64,000 nucleotides of DNA from contig NZ_ADKM02000075.1 in the NCBI RefSeq assembly GCF_000178155.2, positions 107,814-171,813 of the forward strand, read 5' to 3'. Source of the DNA: Hominimerdicola alba 8. Lineage in GTDB: Bacteria; Bacillota; Clostridia; Oscillospirales; Ruminococcaceae. The translations under genes were made by a program, and so were the position numbers. Numbering within the stretch: position 1 is the first letter of the stretch; every line of letters begins with the position of its first letter. Under the pieces are notes generated by a model that saw only the letters and a program-made list of their open reading frames with translations, was not told the DNA's origin and made no database searches. Below, piece by piece: positions 51,975 through 61,191 of the stretch.

Positions 51975-52587
51975 AATTGGTCCTATTAATAAAATCAGAA
52001 CATATCAGGATATGGTCGAATATCTGAGTGATAATCATGTTGAGCCAATAGATTATGAAGTAGACAAAGACGAATTGCTTGATAAACAGATCAGGATATT
52101 TAACGGTGAAACTATCATGACCCATTCTGATGTTAATATCTTCGTGGTTGAGGTAAAAAACGATTTGAGATTCTATACTGATATGTTCAGTCAAAGCGTC
52201 AATGTAAAAAAAGTAATAAAAGGTGATCAGTCACTTCTAAACAAAGACATAGATATTTTAAGTTTTTTATTGATCAAAGAGGATGAAGAAGGTGCTGTGT
52301 TTGCAGGCTCATTTCACAGAAATCTTATGATACCCGGAAAAAAATATGCAGTCTTTTGTGAAAAATCGGAAATTTCGGATTATTATCCCATACCCAAATA
52401 CAGGACATTTATGACAACATTCAGCTGCCTTGATCTTGAAACAGATAATATAGGAACTGTTGACAGCATGAAGGAGCATTATACTGACTATACTGAAAAT
52501 GAATTTTTTATTATGGATAAACAAACGGCTGAAATCTATAACGATATAAAACATAATATTCTTGAAGAATTCAAGATCGAGTCTTGA
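51919..52587 (+). CDS. Hypothetical protein following the broken gene
   Basis: This frame of up to 222 residues overlaps the end of the broken gene. The GTG at 51919 has AAAGGGGAAAG upstream at a wide spacing; ATG 52011 (192 residues) is the alternative. The product is soluble, acidic and mixed alpha/beta (IFNGETIMTHSDVNIFVVEVKND, LSFLLIKEDEEGAVFAGSFHRNLM, YYPIPKYRTFMTTFSCLDLE). No family recognised. It may be part of the same decayed locus. Confidence 0.55.
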   Translation: MKKKNRVTIISAVWAHSGKIGPINKIRTYQDMVEYLSDNHVEPIDYEVDKDELLDKQIRIFNGETIMTHSDVNIFVVEVKNDLRFYTDMFSQSVNVKKVIKGDQSLLNKDIDILSFLLIKEDEEGAVFAGSFHRNLMIPGKKYAVFCEKSEISDYYPIPKYRTFMTTFSCLDLETDNIGTVDSMKEHYTDYTENEFFIMDKQTAEIYNDIKHNILEEFKIES

Positions 52588-52741
52588 CTTATAAGATCGC
52601 TGAACCAAAATTGATGAAATGTGCAGAATATGTAATAAATATAGCAGAATAATCTATTGTTAAAATTATTAAATTGAAGTACAATTATAATCATAGCAGA
52701 GAGAATTCTGATTTTACTGACCATACTAAGGAGGAATATCC

Positions 52742-55489
52742 ATGAAGTTCAAACGTATCATCGCTTCGGTACTTGCATCGGTCATGGTAAGCACGACTGC
52801 ACTTTCTATGACTGCAAGTGCAGGAAACTACACAAGGGTATCTGTTCATGACCCGTCGATCGTCAAGCTGGAAGACGGCAGTTATTTCATCATTGGTTCA
52901 CATCTCGGCGCCGCCCGCTCGTCCGATCTTATGAACTGGACATCGGCTGCAAATTCATATCTTGGTTCTACGAGGACTACTTTTTTCAATAATATCTATA
53001 CCGATCTTGCAATACCTGAAAAATGGTCGAACACCAGTGCGAACTATGACCTTTCAGGCAATCTGTGGGCGCCTGATATAATCTATAATCCGTTGATGAA
53101 AAAGTACTGTATGTACCTTTCGGTAAACGGCGTAGACTGGCATTCATCTATTGTTCTGTGCACCGCAGATAATGTTGAGGGTCCCTATTCATACAGCGGA
53201 ACTATAGTGTATTCGGGCTTTGAAACAAAACCTGCCAATTCAGCCAACAGCTACAAGAATACAGATGTGCAGAAAGTTCTGGGCAGCAGCCCCGACCTCA
53301 GCCGTTACCTTAACAGCAGCGGCAGGTGGAACGCTGAATACGGCACAAACGCCATCGACCCGTGCACCTTCTATGACGAAGACGGCAAGCTGTGGATGGT
53401 ATACGGTTCGTGGTTTGGCGGAATATATATGCTGGAACTGGACGAAAAGACAGGTCTGCGTGATTATAACGTAAAATATGAAACGAAGTCAAATGGGGGA
53501 GCAGTACTTTCCGACGCATATATGGGTGTCCACGTAGCAGGCGGTCACTGGGTATCGGGTGAGGGTCCGTACATTGAGTATATGAAAGACCCCGCAACAG
53601 GAAAAGGCTATTACTATCTTTTCTTATCCTATGGTTATTTCAATAACAAGGGCGGATACAATATGCGTATCTTCCGCAGTGATAATCCGCAGGGTCCCTA
53701 CGTTGACCAGAACGGCAATTCGGCGGTATTTGCGCAGGGCGGTGACAACATTGCGGGCAATATCGGTGAGCGCCTGATGAGCAATTACCAGTGGAGCTGC
53801 AATTCACAGCCGAATACTGCTCAGGGTCACAACTCCGTTCTTATGGATGATGACGGTAAGCTGTTCTGTATCTATCACAACAAATTTGATGACAACTATG
53901 GCGGACATGAAGTCCGTGTACATCAGATGATAATGAACGAAGACGGCTGGCCGACAGCAACATCGTATGAGTACTCAGGCGAAACTTTATCAGCCAATGG
54001 TCATACAGAGGAAGCTATAGTCGGTGATTATGAACTTATCTGGCATAACCCGAACCAGAAGTTTGTGAACGAACAGTCAGCCGATGTGGAAAAGCCGATC
54101 AATATCACTTTGAATGCAGACGGTACTGTCACGGGTGATATAAGTGCAACGTGGAAGATAACCCAGAGCGGTACACCGTATATGAGTTTCACATGGGGCG
54201 GTGTGACCTATAAGGGCGCATTTATCGTACAGAATGACGAATCGGCGCAGGAAGTCAAGAAAATGACATTTACTGCCACCGGCATAAACATCTGCATCTG
54301 GGGCAGTAAAAAGACAGCTTACGTTCCGTCAGAAGATATCGTGAACAAAACACCGATATCTAACGGTACATATACCATCAAAAATCTGAACAGCGGTCTT
54401 TATCTCAATGCCGATACCGCTAAAAACAGCGGCAGTGCTGAACAGAATAACACTGAACAGATTTGGAATGTTACAGCAGACAGCGAAGGCTGGTACACTC
54501 TGCGTACAGCTGACGGCAAGGCGCTGACCGTAGCAAACAGCAGTTCCGAAAACGGTGCTGATATACTTATTGCTGATTACAACGGCAGCAATTCGCAGAA
54601 ATTCCGCATTCTCGATGACGGAAACGGCAATATGGCAGTGCTTTCGGCTGTATCTGACTGCAAGGCAGGTCTTGATGTTTACAACATCAGCCTGGACGCA
54701 GGTGCAAATATCTGTCAGTGGGAATACTGGGGCGGCAATGGTCAGAAGTTTATATTCGAGCCTGACAAGACCCCTGTAGCAAACGGCACATACACTATCA
54801 AAAATCTGAACAGCGGTCTTTATCTCAATGCCGATACCGCTAAAAACAGCGGCAGTGCTGAACAGAATAACACTGAACAGATTTGGAATGTTACAGCAGA
54901 CAGCGAAGGCTGGTACACTCTGCGTACAGCTGACGGCAAGGCGCTGACCGTAGCAAACAGCAGTTCCGAAAACGGTGCTGATATACTTATCGCTGATTTC
55001 AACGGCAGCAATTCGCAGAAATTCCGCATTCTCGATGACGGAAACGGCAATATGGCAGTGCTTTCGGCTGTATCTGACTGCAAGGCAGGTCTTGATGTTT
55101 ACAACATCAGCCCGGACGCAGGTGCAAATATCTGCCAGTGGGAATACTGGGGCGGCAATGGTCAGAAGTTTATCTTTGACACCGCTGAAAACATTATTTC
55201 AGAGCCCGCTTATCCTCAGGTATATCTGGTTGAATATAACGAAAACTATCACCAGATAAGGTTTAACTGGAAGCCTGTCAGCGGTGCGCAGAATTACGGT
55301 ATTGCCGTATATCTGGCAGGAAAGTGGAGGATACAGACCCAGAGCATCGCGGGTTCAGCCACAAGCTATACCACCCCGAAGAACCTCACAGCAGGCAAGA
55401 CCTACAAGGTCGCTATCGCCGCAAAGGTAAACGGCGTATGGGGCGCTGCGGAAGCTATCAAGCACGCGGTAACAGTTACTGTAAGATAA
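52742..55489 (+). CDS. Secreted GH43 arabinan-degrading enzyme with two ricin-type modules and FnIII-like C-terminus
   Basis: The 915-residue protein has a signal peptide (1-27, TASA-G). The GH43 five-blade propeller (about 30-390) has catalytic base D37 (VHDPSI), pKa-modulating D206 (NAIDPCTFYDEDG) and acid E274 (VSGEGPYIEY). A beta-barrel domain (about 425-530), two nearly identical ricin B-like (CBM13) modules (540-675 and 680-815) and the shared C-terminal module (820-915) follow. The closest functional type is endo-1,5-alpha-L-arabinanase. AGGAGG precedes the ATG and a terminator follows. Possibly controlled by the neighbouring regulator 2. Confidence 0.9.
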   Translation: MKFKRIIASVLASVMVSTTALSMTASAGNYTRVSVHDPSIVKLEDGSYFIIGSHLGAARSSDLMNWTSAANSYLGSTRTTFFNNIYTDLAIPEKWSNTSANYDLSGNLWAPDIIYNPLMKKYCMYLSVNGVDWHSSIVLCTADNVEGPYSYSGTIVYSGFETKPANSANSYKNTDVQKVLGSSPDLSRYLNSSGRWNAEYGTNAIDPCTFYDEDGKLWMVYGSWFGGIYMLELDEKTGLRDYNVKYETKSNGGAVLSDAYMGVHVAGGHWVSGEGPYIEYMKDPATGKGYYYLFLSYGYFNNKGGYNMRIFRSDNPQGPYVDQNGNSAVFAQGGDNIAGNIGERLMSNYQWSCNSQPNTAQGHNSVLMDDDGKLFCIYHNKFDDNYGGHEVRVHQMIMNEDGWPTATSYEYSGETLSANGHTEEAIVGDYELIWHNPNQKFVNEQSADVEKPINITLNADGTVTGDISATWKITQSGTPYMSFTWGGVTYKGAFIVQNDESAQEVKKMTFTATGINICIWGSKKTAYVPSEDIVNKTPISNGTYTIKNLNSGLYLNADTAKNSGSAEQNNTEQIWNVTADSEGWYTLRTADGKALTVANSSSENGADILIADYNGSNSQKFRILDDGNGNMAVLSAVSDCKAGLDVYNISLDAGANICQWEYWGGNGQKFIFEPDKTPVANGTYTIKNLNSGLYLNADTAKNSGSAEQNNTEQIWNVTADSEGWYTLRTADGKALTVANSSSENGADILIADFNGSNSQKFRILDDGNGNMAVLSAVSDCKAGLDVYNISPDAGANICQWEYWGGNGQKFIFDTAENIISEPAYPQVYLVEYNENYHQIRFNWKPVSGAQNYGIAVYLAGKWRIQTQSIAGSATSYTTPKNLTAGKTYKVAIAAKVNGVWGAAEAIKHAVTVTVR
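54361..55180 (+). repeat. Tandem 420-bp direct repeat inside the arabinanase gene
   Basis: 54361-54780 and 54781-55180 align at an exact 420-bp offset. From 54388 on, only a handful of base differences are visible (for example GATTAC/GATTTC, CTGGAC/CCCGAC-type changes). It encodes the two ricin-type modules; frame is kept, so a unit could be lost or gained by recombination. Confidence 0.95.
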
Positions 55490-55502
55490 CAACAGAATTA
55501 AA

Positions 55503-55547
55503 AAGGGAACTGATGTAAATTACGCATCAGTTCCCTTAATTTATTTT
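55503..55547. terminator. Bidirectional terminator between arabinanase and regulator 2
   Basis: AAGGGAACTGATG with CATCAGTTCCCTT (55525-55537) followed by a T-rich tract. Confidence 0.88.
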
Positions 55548-55576
55548 CAGCCATACATCAAGCGGCGGCATACTTA

Positions 55577-57793
55577 TTATTTTGAATTGGTTTTTCTGTA
55601 TCCCATTGCAGTCATTCCCACTCTGTCACGAAACTGCCGCATAAAGTGGCTTGGTTCATGATAACCGCATTGTTCAGCGATCTCATTAACAGAAAACCCT
55701 GATGACAGTAACAATTGTTTGGCTTTTTCGATGCGCGCAAGGATCACATCTTCTTTTGCACTTATTCCGAATTCTTTCTTGTAAATGCGATGTAAATATG
55801 TCGGGCTGATATGGAGTTCCCTTGACATATCTTCCACTGAAAGATCGGCTTCCGGATGAAGCCATATTCGTATCTTTAGCCATAAAAGATCCGATCTCAA
55901 AGTATCTTGATTTCCCGAACACAACCGTTGTCTTGCTGCTTCAGCCAATTCTGCGGCTTTCTGCTGCTTTTGTTCAGCTGTTCCGTCAAGCAAAGCGCTG
56001 ATCGACAGCACACACGGAAATCTGCTGTGATGATCTAATGGTTGAAGTCGTTCAGCTTCACGCATGCAGCGGAGCATTCGCTGAAATGCCCACGATACTG
56101 CGGATATCCCGCTCTTTTTGAACACAACAGCAAACAGATGGTTTCCTAAAGCGGCAATATCTTCATCGGGGTCAGACGAAAGCCTGAGTGTAGTTGAAAA
56201 AAAGTGATAATCATTCTGCGCAATCAGCATATCGTTATCTTCATATATCCCAAACAGCCAGAAGATACATTCGCTCTCATTCCTTGAAGAAAGCAATTCA
56301 AAAAAGCCTCGCTGGTTGTAAAATCCTGTGGTAGGATCGATGGTTGAAAAGGCGATATTCTTTCTTTGCTTGTATTCCTGATAGAGTTTCTGCTGTATCA
56401 GACGAAAACCGCTTGCAGCTGTGTTGTTCCAGTTCATAAACTGCGCATCGTAATTGATACTGTCAACATCACTATAGTAAAATGCCGTATAACCCAATAT
56501 CTGCTCTCCGTTATTGAGTGCAGATATGGTAACAAGGACAGGAGAATGCTCCTGCTCAAGCATCGGGAGAAGATGTGTTATTGGAAAACTTTGAGATCCA
56601 ATATTCGGTGCATATCTGTTATTATCTATGACAAGCTGCATCGTATCAGAAAATCCTTCTCTCCTGTAAATTTCGGGTCTATCAAAATCAAATCTCCAAT
56701 CACTGCATAGACATATGGCTATCCTGTACCAGCCCTGCAATGATTCTGCGCTGTCATGTATCCTTTGTATCAGACTGTCAAATGTATCTGCTCTGCTGAC
56801 ATGATCGTAGATATCATTGTTCAGATACCGTCCGCTTGTCAGATGTTTGTCTATGATATTGAGCAGTTCCCGCTCTATCCAGTTTCTTTTCGTGACTGTT
56901 CTGCTTGAATATTTCATATCCGGCTTACAGCCGCAGCTTGTACCGAAACAGATCTTGCAGGCAATATCATCTTCATAAGAAACCTTTCCTGTCATATAAT
57001 GATACAATTCTGTCACAGCGCGCTGACCTTCATCATATTTGCAGCATGACGCTGTAGTGATCGAAGGTGTATGCAGAACAGCATACCACTCGCCATCATA
57101 ACCCGTGATCTTTACATCTTCAGGCACGCTGACGCCTGAAGACATAAGTCCCTCACTCAGATATATAGCCATCAGATCGCTGGCACACACGATCGCATCA
57201 GGCATATTTTCTTTGCGGGCAGCGATCTCTTTACCGATCTGCTCTGCGGGCTGTTTCCAGAATTCTCCGAAGTAAAGATCTTTTTCCTCACAAAAGTCAA
57301 GCCCTGCATCTGACAATGCTTCCAGAAATCCGGCATAGCGTTCTTCTGAATTGAATTCTCCCTTAAATCCGCTTACAAATGCAAAATGCCTGCAATTATG
57401 CTGCACTATCAAATGTTCTGTAAGCCGTCGTATTACCGAGCGCTGGTCGGAAGGTATCGTGTGAAAACCGTCCTTGTTTCTTCCAAGAACAACACAAGGC
57501 ACAGAGATCTGACTAAGCATCGAGAAGATCGTTTGCTCTGTATAAGCGTTGTAAAAACTCTCAGCTATAAATATGATCCCGTCAAATCTTGCCGAACGGA
57601 TCAGGGTATATACATTATCCATTTTATCTGAAACGACTTTGTTATTTGTTGAGAGCCGCACATCTCTGATACCTGTCAGACATATCGTGTCATAGCCGAG
57701 CGAACTCGCCTTTGTATGAATGCCGTTTAGCAGTTCGTAATCAAGAGGATCAAAGATCTCTGAGATCATAACAGCAATACGTCCTATCGCCAT
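55577..57793 (-). CDS. Regulator 2: PBP-like sensor, degenerate GGDEF-like segment, AraC HTH
   Basis: This 738-residue one-component regulator has a LacI/PBP-like sensor at 1-275 (AIVCASDLMAIYLSEGL, DVKITGYDGEWYA), a TSCGC motif near 285, an intermediate linker to about 480, and DPTTGFYNQRGFFEL near 490, which resembles the start of a GGDEF domain but lacks a GGDEF signature. The AraC HTHs at about 640-738 include DLSVEDMSRELHISPTYLHRIYKKEF and VNEIAEQCGYHEPSHFMRQFRDRVGMTAMGYR. It lies downstream of the mannanase on the same strand and convergent to the arabinanase. Target likely one or both; the inducer is unknown. Confidence 0.88.
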   Translation of the reverse strand: MAIGRIAVMISEIFDPLDYELLNGIHTKASSLGYDTICLTGIRDVRLSTNNKVVSDKMDNVYTLIRSARFDGIIFIAESFYNAYTEQTIFSMLSQISVPCVVLGRNKDGFHTIPSDQRSVIRRLTEHLIVQHNCRHFAFVSGFKGEFNSEERYAGFLEALSDAGLDFCEEKDLYFGEFWKQPAEQIGKEIAARKENMPDAIVCASDLMAIYLSEGLMSSGVSVPEDVKITGYDGEWYAVLHTPSITTASCCKYDEGQRAVTELYHYMTGKVSYEDDIACKICFGTSCGCKPDMKYSSRTVTKRNWIERELLNIIDKHLTSGRYLNNDIYDHVSRADTFDSLIQRIHDSAESLQGWYRIAICLCSDWRFDFDRPEIYRREGFSDTMQLVIDNNRYAPNIGSQSFPITHLLPMLEQEHSPVLVTISALNNGEQILGYTAFYYSDVDSINYDAQFMNWNNTAASGFRLIQQKLYQEYKQRKNIAFSTIDPTTGFYNQRGFFELLSSRNESECIFWLFGIYEDNDMLIAQNDYHFFSTTLRLSSDPDEDIAALGNHLFAVVFKKSGISAVSWAFQRMLRCMREAERLQPLDHHSRFPCVLSISALLDGTAEQKQQKAAELAEAARQRLCSGNQDTLRSDLLWLKIRIWLHPEADLSVEDMSRELHISPTYLHRIYKKEFGISAKEDVILARIEKAKQLLLSSGFSVNEIAEQCGYHEPSHFMRQFRDRVGMTAMGYRKTNSK

Positions 57794-57976
57794 TTGAATA
57801 TTCCCCCCTTCATCGTGATCTTTCTGAATACTGGGATCTTATAAACATTATAGCGCAATTTATCGGATCTGGCAATACATTTTACAGCCGATGTAATGAT
57901 CTTAAACTCTGAAATAGTTTTTTGCCTGCGCTGAACTATGTTTACAGGTGTGTCATCAAAATAGTCATATTTGCAC
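57794..57976. other. Upstream region of regulator 2, no gene seen
   Basis: Contains the GGGGGG ribosome-site-like run just before 57793. No confident -35/-10 pair recognised. Confidence 0.35.
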
Positions 57977-58014
57977 AAAACGACAGTTTACCAAAGGAAA
58001 ACTGTCGTTTTGTA
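57977..58014. terminator. Terminator of the mannanase gene
   Basis: AAAACGACAGTTT with AAACTGTCGTTTT (57999-58011); serves the gene ending at 58041 and separates it from regulator 2. Confidence 0.85.
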
Positions 58015-58040
58015 TATTTTGTTTTGGCTTAGAAATCATG

Positions 58041-60806
58041 TCATTTGACTGTAACTGTAACAGCGTTCTTGATAGCGTTGGCAACATCCCATGTGCCATT
58101 TACTTTAGCAGCTACAGCGACTTTATAGGTCTTGCCGGGAGTCAGGTTCTTAGGTGTTGTGTAGGAAAGAGCAGAAGAAGAGATAGTCTGTGTCTGTATT
58201 CTCCACTTGCCTGCAAGATACACAGCAATACCGTAGTTCTGAGCGTTCTCCACTGCATCCCATGTAAATCTGATCTGATGATACTGAGAACTGTAGCTTA
58301 CACGGATAGACTCGGGATAGGTCTTGGCAGAAGGCTGAGAATTTTTGTATACATTGGCATACATGGTTTCTGCCCAGAGTTTTCTCATTGCTTCATAGCC
58401 ATCAGAACTTGGGTGTACACCGTCACCACTGAGATACTGAGTGTTTTCTCTGAAAAATGTATCAAAATCAGGACCGTGAACCAGCTTATCGCCATATTCT
58501 CTGTAGAGTTTATCGATCATTGCATTATAGTAGCCTGTGTTTGCACCGACATCCTGATTTGTTGCATACGGTATCTTTGGCAGTACAGGAGTTTTTCCTG
58601 CTGCAATAACAGCATCGATCATGTACTTTACATTTTCATAATACCTCTGCGCATTGTTGGGATTGCCCCACGCATCATTCGTACCATAAGCTATGCTGAC
58701 AAATTTTGCAGGATTGTCACTGAGCCAGCCATCTATCGCATTTCTGCCGTCAGAACTTAAAGTACCGCCGATACCGCCATTCTGCTGAACGGGATAATAT
58801 TTTGAGTCGATACGGTTCATAAACTCAGCAAAACTCGTGCCATAACAGTTGACCATACTTCCCGCTGTGATAGAGTCGCCAAAGAATATCCAGCTGTCAG
58901 ATACTCCGTCAGAAGCATCGTGCACATCAAAATTCAGTTTTACACTTCCGCCGTCCGAACTTGTTACATTCAGTCTGATCCAGTTGTAGCCTTGCATATC
59001 GATATAATGCTGGCGTGAACTGTAATGGTTGTTCTTGACCTCTGCGGCAGTCACCCAACCATCGTTGGGATAAGACCCGCCCGGTGCCTTATTAAGTTCG
59101 ATCGTATAGTTTACAGGTTCGTTGCTTTTATTGACATATTGTCCGATGTTATCATAAGTGCCGATATTGTACCACGCCGCGAGCACCTGTTTTCTCTGGG
59201 ACTGGGGAACAGAAGAAAGATCATAAGCAAGATAAGCAGGTGCATTTCCAGACCATTCGGTATAATAGTAGTTGTCGTTTCCGTCAGAGGCTCTGCCTGA
59301 ACTTGAATATGACGGAACATTGCGGCTGATGATGCTGTTAGGGTGTCCTGAGGAGTACACAACAGGTGTATCAGGCAGCTGCGGCTGATCATTGGTGTTA
59401 TTAGCCGACGTATAATGGTATACATCGGGCAGTTCATCAAGCGTCAGCACATAATCGCTGTTATATACATGTTTAACATACTCAGCAGTATTGATATTAT
59501 TACTGTCGATAAACGATGTGTGCCATGTCATAAACCACAGCCAGTCAGAATCTTCGGCTGAGAGCTTATCGGGATCGGGGATAGGACCGTTCTCGTGCAG
59601 GCAGACAGGTTTATTGGCGACCTGTGCTGTTTTGTGATACATAGCAACAAGCGGATCGGTGTTATCCACGTAAGTATCAGCCCCGATAATATCAACATAA
59701 GCATCACCGGGATACCAGCCGCTGTTGACATCGCCGCAATAACCGAGATTCCAGATCAGATTGTCAAGCCCCCATACATTAGTATAGCGGTCGTACATAA
59801 GTTTCCAGAGTTTTTTGAAGTTTTCGGCTCCGCCTTTGCCCCACCAGAACCACTTACCGTCAAATTCGTGGAAAGGACGCCAGATAACAGGTATACCTGC
59901 TTCTTTCAATTCCAGAAGTGCTTTAGCACCCTTGTCCATACCTGCGACGAGTTTATTGTACTCATTTGTTCCCGGAGTAAGTGCCTTGTTCCAATCAAGG
60001 TCATCTGCTAATGCCTCTGAGTGACTTCCGCTGAAATCACTTCCGCAATGCCAGCATATCGTAACGATGCCGCCTTTTTCATACCATGCTTTTGCGCGGC
60101 GGTTACAGCCTGAAAAATCATCGCCCATATAATCAAGTCCGCGAAGTGCAGGATACCTTCCGCTTGCCCTCTTGATGATGTCCATTTCATAGTTCTCACT
60201 GCCCATCCATGTGGACTCCTGCTGACCCGAAATAATATGATCTCCGTAGGTATCACACAAGAAACTGTAAAGTGACTTTGCCTGCGCGGAAGCATTGGGA
60301 TTTGAGAGTGATGTACTGATATTTCCGTTAGAAGTGCCGCTCTCCTCTATTGTCAGATTGTCAAGATATGTCCAGCCCCATGACCCCTGAATGGTGATCT
60401 GATTTTCTCCCTTTTTCAGGTAAGCAGATGTGCTGACTTCTGCAAAAGAGTTCTTTTCTGTGTAATCACACAATATCTGTCCGATATTCGTGCCGTTAAC
60501 GAGAAGATTCTGGTATTTGCCGCCTTTATCGTATGGCTGACTGTAACGCAGTGTCGTCTTGTACATGCCTGCGCTCGCAGCATTGACTGAGATGGTAACT
60601 GAGTCGCCTGAGTCTTTCAGGTCGATCGCTTTTCCGCTGCTTGCGCCTGTCATCGTTACGACTTTGGTCGCATTCTCGCCTGCATCATAGATAGTTCCAT
60701 TTTCCAATTCATAGACTTTTCCTGCCGCTGCTGCCTTGATCGGGAACTGCGAAAGTGTACCTGCTGCCATTGCAGCGATCAGCGCAGCTGAAATAATACG
60801 TTTCAT
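58041..60806 (-). CDS. Secreted bifunctional GH26 mannanase / SGNH esterase with CBM35-like and FnIII-like modules
   Basis: The 921-residue protein has a signal peptide (1-28). A CBM35-like module (30-155) is followed by GH26 beta-mannanase (about 165-465) with acid/base E314 (WRPFHEFDGKWFWWG) and nucleophile E405 (CLHENGP). A jelly-roll linker domain spans about 485-635. The SGNH/GDSL esterase (about 636-825) has GDSI (S645), GTNDAW and D795-G-V-H798. The shared C-terminal module covers about 830-921. Mannan backbone cleavage and removal of acetyl groups on one chain would suit acetylated glucomannan. GGAGG precedes ATG 60806. Regulator 3 is divergent. Confidence 0.9.
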   Translation of the reverse strand: MKRIISAALIAAMAAGTLSQFPIKAAAAGKVYELENGTIYDAGENATKVVTMTGASSGKAIDLKDSGDSVTISVNAASAGMYKTTLRYSQPYDKGGKYQNLLVNGTNIGQILCDYTEKNSFAEVSTSAYLKKGENQITIQGSWGWTYLDNLTIEESGTSNGNISTSLSNPNASAQAKSLYSFLCDTYGDHIISGQQESTWMGSENYEMDIIKRASGRYPALRGLDYMGDDFSGCNRRAKAWYEKGGIVTICWHCGSDFSGSHSEALADDLDWNKALTPGTNEYNKLVAGMDKGAKALLELKEAGIPVIWRPFHEFDGKWFWWGKGGAENFKKLWKLMYDRYTNVWGLDNLIWNLGYCGDVNSGWYPGDAYVDIIGADTYVDNTDPLVAMYHKTAQVANKPVCLHENGPIPDPDKLSAEDSDWLWFMTWHTSFIDSNNINTAEYVKHVYNSDYVLTLDELPDVYHYTSANNTNDQPQLPDTPVVYSSGHPNSIISRNVPSYSSSGRASDGNDNYYYTEWSGNAPAYLAYDLSSVPQSQRKQVLAAWYNIGTYDNIGQYVNKSNEPVNYTIELNKAPGGSYPNDGWVTAAEVKNNHYSSRQHYIDMQGYNWIRLNVTSSDGGSVKLNFDVHDASDGVSDSWIFFGDSITAGSMVNCYGTSFAEFMNRIDSKYYPVQQNGGIGGTLSSDGRNAIDGWLSDNPAKFVSIAYGTNDAWGNPNNAQRYYENVKYMIDAVIAAGKTPVLPKIPYATNQDVGANTGYYNAMIDKLYREYGDKLVHGPDFDTFFRENTQYLSGDGVHPSSDGYEAMRKLWAETMYANVYKNSQPSAKTYPESIRVSYSSQYHQIRFTWDAVENAQNYGIAVYLAGKWRIQTQTISSSALSYTTPKNLTPGKTYKVAVAAKVNGTWDVANAIKNAVTVTVK

Positions 60807-61012
60807 ACAAATGACCTCCTTGTATATACATTTGGAACCTTTACCATGTTCATTATATAACATTATTATCAAAAATGAAATGATTTTTCGCACCAAATAA
60901 TATGCGTTTTGCACCATGCGTAAATTTTAGTTATCAATTTTGACAAAACATCAGCTTGATTTTTGTGTATTCTTACTCTTGCAGTTATGACTATACTTGC
61001 ATTTCTATATGC
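60807..61012 (-). promoter_or_regulatory. Control region of the mannanase gene
   Basis: TATAAT reads leftward around 60857-60862, with no good -35 at 17 bp (TTTCAT at best), consistent with activator-dependent expression. No other feature is seen until element B3. Confidence 0.4.
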
Positions 61013-61115
61013 TATAGCAATCCGCCTTAAAATTCAGACAAAATCCAGTCACAAAATCCATAGATCCTAGCTTTTGCGACTGGATTTTGTGAATTTAAAT
61101 AGTTGGATCGCTATA
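61013..61115. repeat. Family B 103-bp foldback element, copy B3
   Basis: Same length and ends (TATAGCAATCC..GGATCGCTATA) as B1/B2. In the stem, CCGGTC has become CCAGTC on the left and GACCGG has become GACTGG on the right, a compensating pair change. It sits 24 bp upstream of the -35 box of regulator 3, in the mannanase-regulator control region. Confidence 0.88.
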
Positions 61116-61138
61116 AGACTTTTTTATGTACATAAATA

Positions 61139-61167
61139 TTGACATCGTTAAATTAAATATGTATAAT
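61139..61167 (+). promoter_or_regulatory. Promoter of regulator 3
   Basis: TTGACA (61139-61144), 17-bp spacer, TATAAT (61162-61167). Expected start near 61174 leaves a leader of about 18 nt that begins at the ribosome site. Confidence 0.88.
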
Positions 61168-61191
61168 CATAATAAGAGGGAGGTGGTCGCT

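Noticed and set aside
61126..61191. Upstream start for regulator 3
   Set aside because: It would place the promoter TTGACA/TATAAT inside the coding sequence; GTG 61192 has a perfect ribosome site and aligns with its paralogs.
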